Source of the DNA: Lachnospiraceae bacterium
GTDB lineage: Bacteria; Bacillota; Clostridia; Lachnospirales; Lachnospiraceae
Length of the DNA stretch: 64,000 nucleotides
Direction of reading: 5' to 3'
NCBI GenBank assembly: GCA_017442865.1
Contig: JAFRXK010000017.1
Coordinates: 30,314-94,313, forward strand
Part shown: positions 26,044 through 35,147 of the stretch, piece after piece
How the letters are laid out: each line of letters starts with the position of its first letter
Position numbering within the stretch: the first letter of the stretch is position 1
Position numbers and translations under genes: made by a program
The notes under the pieces: generated by a model
Seen by the model: the letters and a program-made list of their open reading frames with translations, nothing else
Databases searched by the model: none
What the model was told of the DNA's origin: nothing

Positions 26044-26138
26044 AAAAACACTTTTTTTATTATTTATATAAAAATTCAAGCGAAAATATGTTAAAATAAT
26101 ATTTAGGCTGCATATATGCGGCAGGATGGAGGTTTTAT

Positions 26139-27587
26139 ATGAGAGTATTAGATAAATTTATGCCGGAGAAGGTGTTTTATTATTTCGAGGAGATTTCAAA
26201 AATTCCGCGAGGCTCAGGAAATACGGCGGCTGTAAGTGATTATTGTGTGCAGTTTGCACAGGAAAGAGGTCTTGAGTGTTATCAGGACGAGCTAAATAAT
26301 GTGATTATTATAAAAGAGGCAACGCCGGGCTACGAAAATTCGGATACCGTTATGCTTCAGGGACATCTGGACATGGTATGCGAAAAGACTCCTCAAAGCA
26401 ATCATGATTTTGAAAAAGACCCGATTAAGCTTATGATTGAGGATGACTGGATTACGGCAGATAGTACAACGCTTGGCGGTGATGACGGAATTGCTATTGC
26501 ATACGCTCTTGCAATTCTTGATTCAGATAATATTGAGCATCCGAGGCTTGAGTGTGTATTTACAATTGATGAAGAGGTCGGAATGGACGGAGCAAAATAT
26601 CTGGACTGTTCAAGGCTTAGAGCAAAGTATCTTATAAATCTTGACTCAGAGGATGAAGGTATATTCCTTACAAGCTGCGCCGGCGGAGTGCGCTACAACA
26701 TAACACTTCCGGTTCAGAGAGAAAAGGTTTGCGGAACGGAGGCTTCATTTACAATTAAAAATCTTACTGGTGGACATTCAGGCGCCGAAATTGACAAGGA
26801 GCGTGCAAATGCGGTGCTGCTTATGGGCAGGGCATTAAGCGAGATAGGTAAAGCTGTGGATATTAGAATTACAGACCTTACAGGCGGTTTTAAGGACAAT
26901 GCGATACCGAGAGAATGCAGCGCAGGCTTAATTATTAACGAGAATGATTTAGAGAAAGCAAAATCTGCAATAGCTGCTGTTATGGACGTTTATAAGGACG
27001 AGTATGCGGTAAGCGACCCTGAAATGGATTATGATTTCATGGTTGATGATATTAATGAAGCTAACGCATTGACAGCTGACACTACAGAAAAAATGTTATT
27101 TATGCTTAACATGATTCCAAACGGCGTACAGGCGATGAGTATGGATATAAAGGGTCTGGTGGAGACAAGCCTGAATCTTGGAATCGCATATATTGACGAG
27201 GAAAATATTAATTTTAAAATTGCAGTAAGAAGCAGCGTAACTTCAAGAAAAAGAAGAATCTGCGATAAATTAGAGCTTTTGACAACATACCTGGGCGGCA
27301 GCTTTACCTCAGAGGGCGAATATCCGGCATGGGTATACAAAAGAGATTCAAGATTAAGAGAAATTATGTGTTCTGCATATGAAGACCTGTTTGGAAAGCC
27401 TGCAAAGGTTGAAGCAATACACGCGGGACTCGAATGCGGACTTATTTCAGAAAAAATGCCGGGCATAGACATTGTGTCGCTCGGACCTGATATGAAGGAT
27501 ATCCATACAACAGAGGAACGCTTAAGCATTTCCTCAACAAAACGTGTGTGGGAACTCGTGTTAGAGGTTTTAAAGAGACTTAAATAA
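26139..27587 (+). CDS. pepD: Cytosol non-specific dipeptidase (PepD, M20)
   Basis: A 482-residue aminoacyl-histidine dipeptidase. MLQGHLDMVCEK holds the first zinc His and the catalytic Asp, GGDDGIAIAYAL the bridging Asp, DEEVGMDGA the catalytic Glu pair, NLDSEDEG another ligand, and GLECGLISEK the distal block. It is cytosolic and breaks down dipeptides. ATG 26139 has GGAGG 7 bases upstream. Confidence 0.95.
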   Translation: MRVLDKFMPEKVFYYFEEISKIPRGSGNTAAVSDYCVQFAQERGLECYQDELNNVIIIKEATPGYENSDTVMLQGHLDMVCEKTPQSNHDFEKDPIKLMIEDDWITADSTTLGGDDGIAIAYALAILDSDNIEHPRLECVFTIDEEVGMDGAKYLDCSRLRAKYLINLDSEDEGIFLTSCAGGVRYNITLPVQREKVCGTEASFTIKNLTGGHSGAEIDKERANAVLLMGRALSEIGKAVDIRITDLTGGFKDNAIPRECSAGLIINENDLEKAKSAIAAVMDVYKDEYAVSDPEMDYDFMVDDINEANALTADTTEKMLFMLNMIPNGVQAMSMDIKGLVETSLNLGIAYIDEENINFKIAVRSSVTSRKRRICDKLELLTTYLGGSFTSEGEYPAWVYKRDSRLREIMCSAYEDLFGKPAKVEAIHAGLECGLISEKMPGIDIVSLGPDMKDIHTTEERLSISSTKRVWELVLEVLKRLK

Positions 27588-27699
27588 GACAAACAGGTGC
27601 TTATGTCAGATTTTTAATCAGCCTGATTGTGCAAAAACGTTGAAACCGGTATATTCTGAGGCTTTGCGGAATATGCTGTAAAAAAAACAGGGAATTGCC

Positions 27700-28587
27700 T
27701 TGAAAAGAGCAAATAAAAAGCTGTTTAATTCTGTAATTAATTATTTCGTAACGCTGCTTTTACTGTCTGCTGCCGTGTCATATTTATCATATTATATGAG
27801 CAGTAATCCGTATTACTATGATTTGAACGCCTATACCTGTGAGACTGATGAATTCAGGCGCATGGATTTTGGTGAAAATGGTCTGGAAAGCATTTTTACC
27901 TATGCACAGAATAATAATTTTGACCCTTATATGGTTATGGCTGTGGTTATGCTGAACAATTCCTTTGAGAATGATGACATAACAAAACAGGAGCTTTTAT
28001 TATGCGATTACAATGCTTCATTAAAGCATATAAGCAGATTTAAGGAAAAAGAATTAAAAATCCTTGCAAATGCCTACAGGATTCTGCTGGATGACCTTGT
28101 GTACTTCCCGATTCCGGGTGGAAATTCAGAACGCTCGCGCAGTTTTTATTATGATGACAGCTGGGGCGGGGAAAGAACCTACGGTGGAGAACGGACTCAT
28201 GAAGGCACTGATATTATGGATGGTGAAAATGAGCGGGGCTTTTTCCCTATAATAAGCATAAGCAGCGGAGTCGTTGAAAATATCGGCTGGCTGGAGCAGG
28301 GCGGCTGGCGTGTAGGTATACGAACCGGCAGCGGAGCTTATATTTATTATGCACACCTTCATTCCTATGCACCTAAGATTTTTAAAGGGTATGAGGTCAG
28401 GGCTGGCGAGCTTTTAGGCTTTATGGGGGACACGGGCTACAGTAAAACCGAGGGTGCGACAGGCAATTTTGACGTGCATCTGCACCTTGGAATATATTTT
28501 CAGACGGCACATTACGAAGAATTAAGCGTTAATCCTTATTATATACTTAAGTATCTTGAAAACAAAAAGCTTAAATATAGTTATTAA
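27700..28587 (+). CDS. M23 family peptidase, membrane-anchored
   Basis: A 295-residue protein with one N-terminal transmembrane helix (about 10-32) and a C-terminal LytM domain. The zinc and catalytic residues are visible as THEGTDI (HxxxD), AHLHS and VHLHLGIY (HxH). All ligands are present, so it should be an active peptidoglycan endopeptidase outside the membrane. It starts at a TTG; the ribosome site is weak. Whether it works in sporulation or growth cannot be told. Confidence 0.88.
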   Translation: MKRANKKLFNSVINYFVTLLLLSAAVSYLSYYMSSNPYYYDLNAYTCETDEFRRMDFGENGLESIFTYAQNNNFDPYMVMAVVMLNNSFENDDITKQELLLCDYNASLKHISRFKEKELKILANAYRILLDDLVYFPIPGGNSERSRSFYYDDSWGGERTYGGERTHEGTDIMDGENERGFFPIISISSGVVENIGWLEQGGWRVGIRTGSGAYIYYAHLHSYAPKIFKGYEVRAGELLGFMGDTGYSKTEGATGNFDVHLHLGIYFQTAHYEELSVNPYYILKYLENKKLKYSY

Positions 28588-28687
28588 AATATACATAGAT
28601 ATTAAAAATTTCGGAACAATATGAAGCATTTGAGGATTTTTGTTAAACACAAAATTAGAAAGTAATGCTTATAAATCAGGAGAACAC

Positions 28688-30304
28688 ATGGAACTGCCAA
28701 AGAATTTTCTTGAAATGATGAAATACATACTTGGTGAAGACCTTGATGAATATCTGCGAAGCTTTGATGCGCCGCAGCATTTTGGTATGCGTATTAACAC
28801 ATCAAAGCTTTCGGTTGATGAGTTTATCAGGCTTACGGATGATTTGTACGAAACAAGACCTGTGCAGTGGTGTGACTGCGGCTTATATTATGAAGGCTTG
28901 CAGGCAGTTACAAAGAGTCCGTATTATCATGCGGGACTGTATTATATTCAGGAGCCCAGTGCAATGCTTCCTGCTGCCGCGCTTCCCATAGAGGAGGGCG
29001 ACAGGGTGCTTGACCTTTGTGCGGCACCGGGTGGGAAAAGCACGCAGCTTGCCGCAAAGCTTAACGGCACAGGCTTTTTGCTTGCAAATGATATAAGTAA
29101 TACAAGAGCAAAGGCACTTCTTAAAAATCTCGAATTGTTTGGTTTGGCGAACATTGCGGTGTCAAGCGATAATCATGAAAGGCTGAGCGAGTGTTTCCCT
29201 GAATATTTTGATAAGATTCTTGTGGATGCTCCATGCTCGGGCGAGGGCATGTTCAGACGCGAGCCTGCAATGGTAAAAAGCTGGCTTGACAAGGGACCTG
29301 AATATTATGCGCCACTGCAGGCAGAAATTCTTGAGCATGCGTATAAAATGTTAAAGCCGGGAGGAATGCTGCTGTATTCTACCTGCACATTTTCACCGCT
29401 TGAGAATGAAGCAAATGTATACAGGCTGCTGAAGGCTCATGATGATGCCAGACTTGTTCCTATAAGCATAACTGAAGGAATGAGACATGGGCTTAGCGAT
29501 GACATATTAACTGCCTGTGGGGCTATAAGTCGCGAATCTGTAATGAATGATGTCTGTACAGGCTGTGCGAGAATTTTCCCTAATGACGGATTTGGAGAGG
29601 GGCATTTTGCTGCACTGATTCAAAAAAATGATTCGACAGAGCAATACAAAACTCAGAAAAAATATATTTCAAAGAATCCGGATGACAATATAGAAAAAGA
29701 ATATATTTCAAAGAATCCAACTGATACTGCAGAAAAAGAATATATTTCAAATAACGAAAAAGGCAATCAGGACTGCCTTTCAAAAAACGAAAAAACAATT
29801 TCAGTCTATCCAAACGCTTCTGGATTCCTTGCATTTGTTTCAGATGACTTTTTAGGAAAAGGAGAAATTACAGAGATAAATGACAGACTTTATATGCTGC
29901 CGGAGGACTTTAAGATTAATACAAATATACGTTATCTGAGGACTGGACTGCTGCTTGGAGAGCTTGTGAAAGGCAAGGGCGCAGATGTGGCAGGTAATAA
30001 AGGCAAAAAAAATAAAGCCTCATATAACCGTGACAGCAGTGACAGCAAAAACGTCAGATTTGAACCGTCGCAGGCGCTTGCAATGGCACTTGATATGTAC
30101 TCGTTTTCAAGGATAATTAATTTCAGGGCAGACGATATATCGGTTATAAAGTACTTAAAAGGCGAAACAGTTATGTGTCCGGACGACTGCACCTTAGAAA
30201 ACGGCTGGTGTCTTATTACTGTAGACGATTTTCCTTTGGGCTTTGCGATAAAAAACGGCGATGTCCTGAAAAACAAATATTTTACCGGATGGAGAATGCA
30301 ATGA
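28688..30304 (+). CDS. RsmF/NOL1-type rRNA (cytosine-C5)-methyltransferase
   Basis: A 538-residue RNA m5C methyltransferase. VLDLCAAPGGKSTQLAAKL binds SAM, VDAPCSGEGMFRR holds one catalytic Cys and YSTCTFSPLENE the other. The C-terminal part has an RsmF-like domain (YLRTGLLLGE, FEPSQALAMAL). Between them is a linker (about residues 320-365) with a 13-residue repeat KEYISKNPTDTAE and relatives. ATG 28688 follows CAGGAG; the upstream in-frame start lies before it. The next gene overlaps by four bases. Confidence 0.9.
   Translation: MELPKNFLEMMKYILGEDLDEYLRSFDAPQHFGMRINTSKLSVDEFIRLTDDLYETRPVQWCDCGLYYEGLQAVTKSPYYHAGLYYIQEPSAMLPAAALPIEEGDRVLDLCAAPGGKSTQLAAKLNGTGFLLANDISNTRAKALLKNLELFGLANIAVSSDNHERLSECFPEYFDKILVDAPCSGEGMFRREPAMVKSWLDKGPEYYAPLQAEILEHAYKMLKPGGMLLYSTCTFSPLENEANVYRLLKAHDDARLVPISITEGMRHGLSDDILTACGAISRESVMNDVCTGCARIFPNDGFGEGHFAALIQKNDSTEQYKTQKKYISKNPDDNIEKEYISKNPTDTAEKEYISNNEKGNQDCLSKNEKTISVYPNASGFLAFVSDDFLGKGEITEINDRLYMLPEDFKINTNIRYLRTGLLLGELVKGKGADVAGNKGKKNKASYNRDSSDSKNVRFEPSQALAMALDMYSFSRIINFRADDISVIKYLKGETVMCPDDCTLENGWCLITVDDFPLGFAIKNGDVLKNKYFTGWRMQ
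29663..29755. repeat. 39-bp tandem repeat in the methyltransferase linker
   Basis: Units beginning TATATTTCAAA start at 29663, 29702 and 29741, a period of exactly 39 bases (13 codons); the third is partial and diverged. Confidence 0.85.
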
Positions 30305-30966
30305 CATACCTTAATTTAAATGATTATGACGCTGTTTTATTTGACCTTGACGGTACAATTGCCGATTCAATGCATATATGGCGTGATATTGATATTGATT
30401 TTTTAAATATTTTTAATATAGAAATGCCGCAGGACCTTCAAAAGAACATAGAGGGTATGAGCTTTTACCAGACAGCAGTGTATTTTAAAAATACCTTTGG
30501 CATAAGCTGGTCGCTTGAGGAGATGATGGACTGCTGGAACCGGATGGCGTATGAGCATTATGAGCACAGCATAAATTTAAAGGCGGGCGTTATAGAATTT
30601 TTGAACAAAATAAAAAAGCATAATATTAAAACAAGTATATGCACAAGCAATTCAAGAAAGCTTACAGAGGTTTTTCTGGAGGCCAGAGATATAAATAAAT
30701 ACTTTGATATAATTGTTACATCTAAAGAAGTTACAAAAGGAAAGCCTGCGCCGGATATATATCTGCATGCGGCGGATTTATTGGGCGTTGATAACAGCAG
30801 ATGCCTTGTTATGGAGGACCTTCCTGCGGGGATTATCGCCGGAAGAGATGCGGGCATGAAAACCTGTGCGGTTGACGATTCATATTCCAGCGATTTAAGG
30901 GAAGAGAAGAAACGTCTTGCAGATATATATCTTGATGACTATTTAAAAATAAAGTATGTATCATAA
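30301..30966 (+). CDS. HAD hydrolase, beta-phosphoglucomutase-like
   Basis: A 221-residue HAD protein. LFDLDGTIADSMHIW has the two catalytic Asp, CTSNSRK motif II, KEVTKGKPAPDIY the Lys, and VMEDLPAGIIAGRDAGM motif IV with the beta-PGM style. The start ATG overlaps the stop codon of the methyltransferase gene (ATGA). The substrate is not predictable. Confidence 0.88.
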   Translation: MTYLNLNDYDAVLFDLDGTIADSMHIWRDIDIDFLNIFNIEMPQDLQKNIEGMSFYQTAVYFKNTFGISWSLEEMMDCWNRMAYEHYEHSINLKAGVIEFLNKIKKHNIKTSICTSNSRKLTEVFLEARDINKYFDIIVTSKEVTKGKPAPDIYLHAADLLGVDNSRCLVMEDLPAGIIAGRDAGMKTCAVDDSYSSDLREEKKRLADIYLDDYLKIKYVS

Positions 30967-31121
30967 TTTTAGAAAGCCTTTTTACTAGACAAAATCACTA
31001 ATTTGTAGTATGTTTATTTATATAAAACTCATAAAATTTTGCACTGAAAACAATATTGAAGCAAGAAGCAATTTAGTTTCAAAAAATATTAAAGTAATAA
31101 ATTACACAATGGGAGGTTAGT

Positions 31122-31772
31122 ATGAAGAAATTGCATTCAATTTTATCAATAGTTTTGGTTTTATCACTTGTATTAACAGCATTTACAGGCTGCGGAGGAA
31201 AAAAAGATTATATTGATTATCTTGTACTTGTGAATAAAACACATAAGCTTCCTGACACATGGGAAGAAACAGTCAGGCTTAAAGAGTCAGAAAACAAGTA
31301 TGGTGAGAAATATCTTGTAGAGGAAAAAGCACTTGAAAGCTTTTATAAGCTTCAGGAGGCTATGGCAAAGGAAGGCGTTGTTATTGAGCTTGACAGTACA
31401 TATCGTTCTGTTAAAGAGCAGCAGCAGTTATGGGACGACTGGACAATAGAGTTTGGTGAGGACTATGTTAAAACATATGTTGCGGTTCCGGGCTTTTCAG
31501 AGCATCATACAGGACTTGCCATTGATATCTGCATTGAAAAAGGCGGAGTCAGAATCAATGACAATGACGAGATGATTGCTGAGAGAGAAATATTTGCAAA
31601 GATTCATGAGAAGCTTGCTGATTATGGCTTTATTCTTCGTTATCTCGAAGGCAAAGAGGATATAACAGGTTATGGTTATGAGCCATGGCATTTCCGTTAT
31701 GTCGGCAAGGACGCAGCAAAGAAGATTACTGAAAAAGGACTTACATTAGAGGAATATTTAGACGAGAAATAG
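31122..31772 (+). CDS. D-alanyl-D-alanine carboxypeptidase lipoprotein, VanY/M15 type
   Basis: A 216-residue lipoprotein. The signal peptide ends in a lipobox (LTAFTGC, Cys about 25). The M15B zinc site is complete: FSEHHTGLAIDI gives His and Asp, EPWHFRYV the Glu and third His; STYRSVKEQQ is the upstream substrate block. It would trim the terminal D-Ala of peptidoglycan stem peptides. ATG 31122 follows GGGAGG. Confidence 0.93.
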   Translation: MKKLHSILSIVLVLSLVLTAFTGCGGKKDYIDYLVLVNKTHKLPDTWEETVRLKESENKYGEKYLVEEKALESFYKLQEAMAKEGVVIELDSTYRSVKEQQQLWDDWTIEFGEDYVKTYVAVPGFSEHHTGLAIDICIEKGGVRINDNDEMIAEREIFAKIHEKLADYGFILRYLEGKEDITGYGYEPWHFRYVGKDAAKKITEKGLTLEEYLDEK

Positions 31773-31796
31773 TTTAATAATAAGCGGAGAATTTAA

Positions 31797-33713
31797 ATGA
31801 AGGATTTTTTGCCTATTAATTCAGAGGATATGAGGAAAAGAGGATGGGAACAGGCCGATTTTGTATATGTAATCGGGGATGCGTATGTTGACCATCCTTC
31901 TTTTGGTCCGGCAATTATCAGCAGAATACTAGAGGCTCACGGATATAAGGTTGCGATTATACCGCAGCCGGACTGGAAGGATGATAACAGTATAACCATA
32001 TGCGGACGCCCAAGGCTTGGTTTTTTGGTAAGTGCCGGCAATATGGATTCGATGGTGAATCACTATACGGTTTCAAAGAAGAGACGTGCGACAGATGCAT
32101 TTACGCCGGGCGGCGTCATGGGCAAGAGACCTGACAACGCTGTGGTTGTATACTGTAATCTGATAAGAAAAGTGTATAAAAATGTTCCTGTTATTATCGG
32201 CGGAATTGAGGCAAGCCTAAGAAGACTGGCTCATTATGATTACTGGACAGACAAGTTAAAGCATTCCATACTCATGGATTCTCATGCGGATATAATAAGC
32301 TACGGCATGGGTGAACATTCTATAGTAGAGATAGCAGATGCTCTTGACAGCGGAATTGATGTATCGGATTTATCATTTATCATGGGAACCGCATTTTTAA
32401 CCAGACACCCTGAGAACTTTCCTGATGCAATTAAGCTGCCTTCATTTGATGAAATATCAAAGGATAAGAGGAAATTTGCTGAGAGCTTTTATATACAATA
32501 TTGCAATACCGACCCGTATTCAGGTAAGCAGTTGATTGAAAAATATAATGATTATCAGTATGTCGTACAAAACCCGCCGGCATATCCTTTGACGACTATG
32601 GAAATGGATGACGTGTATGCACTTCCTTATATGAGGACTTATCATTATTCCTATGAGAAGGACGGTGGCGTTCCGGCGATTTCTGAGATTAAATTCAGCC
32701 TTGTAAGCAACAGAGGCTGCTTTGGCGGCTGTAATTTCTGTGCGCTGACATTTCATCAGGGCAGGATTATTCAGGTCAGAAGCCATGAATCCATTATTGA
32801 AGAGGCAAAGCTTTTGACAGAGGATAAGGACTTTAAGGGTTATATTCATGATGTCGGCGGACCTACTGCGAATTTCAGGCAGCCGGCATGCAAAAAGCAG
32901 CTTACAAAGGGTGCATGTACAAATAAGCAGTGCCTTTTCCCTACGCCATGCAAGAATTTAAATGTAAGCCACGAGGATTATGTGGCGTTATTGCGAAAAC
33001 TTCGTGCGCTTCCAAAGGTTAAGAAGGTATTTGTGCGAAGCGGTATAAGATTTGATTATCTTATGGCTGATAAGGATAAGACATTTTTGACAGAGCTATG
33101 CAAATACCATGTAAGCGGACAGTTGAAGGTTGCACCGGAGCATGTCTCCAATGACGTGTTAAATATGCTTGGCAAGCCAAAGCATGAAGTGTTTTTGGAG
33201 TTTACAAAAGCGTATAAAAAGGAGAACGAGAGGCTTGGGCTTGACCGGTACATGGTTCCATACCTTATGTCCTCACACCCGGGTTGTACCATGAGGGATG
33301 CGGTAAAGCTGGCAGAGTATTTGAGGGATTTGGGATATATGCCTGAACAGGTGCAGGATTTTTATCCGACACCATCGACGATTTCAACGTGCATGTATTA
33401 CACAGGGCTTGACCCGCGAACCATGAAGGAGGTCTACGTGCCAAAGAATCCTCATGAAAAGGCAATGCAGCGAGCACTTATACAATACAGAAACCCTAAG
33501 AATTACGCACTGGTCAAGGAGGCGCTTATACTTGCAGGCCGCGAGGATTTAATAGGCTTTGAAAAAAGATGCCTTATAAGACCTGACGGAAGGGTAAATA
33601 ATCCGTCAGCTAAAAACGATAATGCTTTCCAAAAAAATCTCGTAAAATCCAGTGGTGATAAAAACAAGACTAAGAAGAAACGTATAATACGAAATGTTCA
33701 TAAGAAATATTGA
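31797..33713 (+). CDS. YgiQ family radical SAM protein
   Basis: A 638-residue radical SAM protein of the YgiQ family (UPF0313), whose reaction is not known. The N-terminal half has DAYVDHPSFG and VIIGGIEASLRRLAHYDYW; the cluster motif is CFGGCNFC (CxxxCxxC), with VGGPTANF and a Cys-rich stretch (CKKQLTKGACTNKQC) after it, and KVAPEH downstream. The tail is basic. It lies 24 bases behind the VanY-type gene. Its stop codon overlaps the -35 element of the next operon. Confidence 0.93.
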   Translation: MKDFLPINSEDMRKRGWEQADFVYVIGDAYVDHPSFGPAIISRILEAHGYKVAIIPQPDWKDDNSITICGRPRLGFLVSAGNMDSMVNHYTVSKKRRATDAFTPGGVMGKRPDNAVVVYCNLIRKVYKNVPVIIGGIEASLRRLAHYDYWTDKLKHSILMDSHADIISYGMGEHSIVEIADALDSGIDVSDLSFIMGTAFLTRHPENFPDAIKLPSFDEISKDKRKFAESFYIQYCNTDPYSGKQLIEKYNDYQYVVQNPPAYPLTTMEMDDVYALPYMRTYHYSYEKDGGVPAISEIKFSLVSNRGCFGGCNFCALTFHQGRIIQVRSHESIIEEAKLLTEDKDFKGYIHDVGGPTANFRQPACKKQLTKGACTNKQCLFPTPCKNLNVSHEDYVALLRKLRALPKVKKVFVRSGIRFDYLMADKDKTFLTELCKYHVSGQLKVAPEHVSNDVLNMLGKPKHEVFLEFTKAYKKENERLGLDRYMVPYLMSSHPGCTMRDAVKLAEYLRDLGYMPEQVQDFYPTPSTISTCMYYTGLDPRTMKEVYVPKNPHEKAMQRALIQYRNPKNYALVKEALILAGREDLIGFEKRCLIRPDGRVNNPSAKNDNAFQKNLVKSSGDKNKTKKKRIIRNVHKKY

Positions 33714-33737
33714 CATTAATACTAAATATGGTATAAT
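33710..33737 (+). promoter_or_regulatory. Strong promoter of accessory operon
   Basis: Consensus TTGACA (33710-33715), 16-base spacer and consensus TATAAT (33732-33737). The -35 overlaps the stop codon of the YgiQ gene, so the operon seems to have been fitted directly behind that gene. Confidence 0.75.
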
Positions 33738-33837
33738 ATAGAATATGTATAATAATTCAATTGAAAGTATTCTATTTGTTTAAATAAGGTAATAATACAA
33801 AAAATTCTTTTTAAATTTGATTACAAGGAGATTAATT

Positions 33838-34476
33838 ATGAGTGAATTATTGGATGTTTTTGATTCAAAAATGAATCATATTGGTATAGCGAGCAGAGAA
33901 GATGTACATAAAAAAGGATATTGGCATCAAACTTTTCATTGTTGGATAATTCGCCAAGATGGGGATAACAAGTATGTTCTTTTTCAAATTCGTGATAAAG
34001 AAAAAGATGTAGCACCAAACAAACTTGATATTACAGCAGCTGGACATCTTAAAGCGGGTGAAAGTAAAGAAGATGGCTTACGAGAACTGAAAGAAGAGTT
34101 GGGGATTGTAGTTGATTATAAAAAATTGCATTATTTAGGGATCCGTATTACTGCATCTGAAAATCTAAAACAAATAAATAAGGAATTTGCACATGTGTAT
34201 TTGTTGCATGATGATAAAAAGATAGAAGAATATATATTACAAGAAGAAGAAGTCGCTGGTCTTGTACAAGTTAATATAAAGGACGGCTTACGTTTATGTG
34301 CAAAAGAAATTGAAAGTGTTCCATGTAAATGTGTACGTAGAATTAATGGAGAAAATAAAATTAGTGAGACTGTCTTGCATTTTAATCAATTTATTCCAAG
34401 AATTGATTCTTATTATTATAAGATTTTTATAATGGCTGAAAGATTTTTTCAAGGCAACACATACCTCAGTATATAA
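33838..34476 (+). CDS. Nudix hydrolase, IPP-isomerase-like group
   Basis: A 212-residue Nudix protein. The Nudix box runs GHLKAGESKEDGLRELKEEL followed by GI, which supplies the metal-binding Glu residues; the preceding FHCWIIR and FQIRDKEKDVAPNKLDITAAG resemble the isopentenyl-diphosphate isomerase/YfcD side of the superfamily. The last 60 residues are extra. ATG 33838 follows AAGGAG. First of four tightly packed AT-rich genes. A nucleoside-diphosphate-linked compound is the natural substrate type, but none can be named. Confidence 0.9.
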   Translation: MSELLDVFDSKMNHIGIASREDVHKKGYWHQTFHCWIIRQDGDNKYVLFQIRDKEKDVAPNKLDITAAGHLKAGESKEDGLRELKEELGIVVDYKKLHYLGIRITASENLKQINKEFAHVYLLHDDKKIEEYILQEEEVAGLVQVNIKDGLRLCAKEIESVPCKCVRRINGENKISETVLHFNQFIPRIDSYYYKIFIMAERFFQGNTYLSI

Positions 34477-34482
34477 AAGGGG

Positions 34483-35145
34483 ATGAATAAATTGCAGATT
34501 ATATTTATGCGTCATATGGAATCTGAAAAGAATATTTCAAAAATTTTTTCTTCATATAGAGACAGTGAAGAACTTACAGAACATGGCCTCAATATGGGTA
34601 GAAAAATTTCTTCTGTTATTCATGAATATATAAAAAAGAACAATTTTAAAGTAACTTATATATACTGTGCCAATTCTAAAAGAGCAATCACAACAGCCGG
34701 ATTTTTAGCTAGCGAAATAAACGTTTGTGTTAAAGCATTTGATAAATTACGTTCAAATAATAGTGGTGCATTAAAGGGAAAAACAGAAGAGGAAGCACGT
34801 ATGATAAATCCATTGTTTGTAAAGCAATTGGAATTATATAGGGCTGGTTTATTTAGCTCATATGATTTTGTAAAGGTATATGAAAGAGAAGATAAACGCA
34901 GTTTTGAAAAAAATGTTGCAAGTTGTATTGAAAATATTTTAAATGATACTTCAGAGGATTTGAAGATTTTCGTATTACATCATTCTTCATTAACTGCTGC
35001 TATGATTTACTTTGCAAGGAAATTTTATAATTATCCTAGTGATTTTTATGGTAGAGTTGAATGTGATTTGGGTAATATATATCTTTTAGACTTAAATGAA
35101 ATTATATTATGTAACAAGCCTGCCTCTGAATTGCTAAATTTATAG
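34483..35145 (+). CDS. Histidine phosphatase family protein
   Basis: A 220-residue member of the phosphoglycerate mutase/acid phosphatase superfamily. FMRHMESEKN carries the phospho-accepting His (RHM in place of the usual RHG), the second Arg/Glu block is in LRSNNSGALKGKTEEE, and LHHSSLTAAM gives the second His. Start uncertain: AAGGGG abuts ATG 34483, so a TTG at 34492 with better spacing may be used. Seven bases separate it from the Nudix gene and two bases from the next, so the genes are co-transcribed. Confidence 0.87.
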   Translation: MNKLQIIFMRHMESEKNISKIFSSYRDSEELTEHGLNMGRKISSVIHEYIKKNNFKVTYIYCANSKRAITTAGFLASEINVCVKAFDKLRSNNSGALKGKTEEEARMINPLFVKQLELYRAGLFSSYDFVKVYEREDKRSFEKNVASCIENILNDTSEDLKIFVLHHSSLTAAMIYFARKFYNYPSDFYGRVECDLGNIYLLDLNEIILCNKPASELLNL

Positions 35146-35147
35146 AT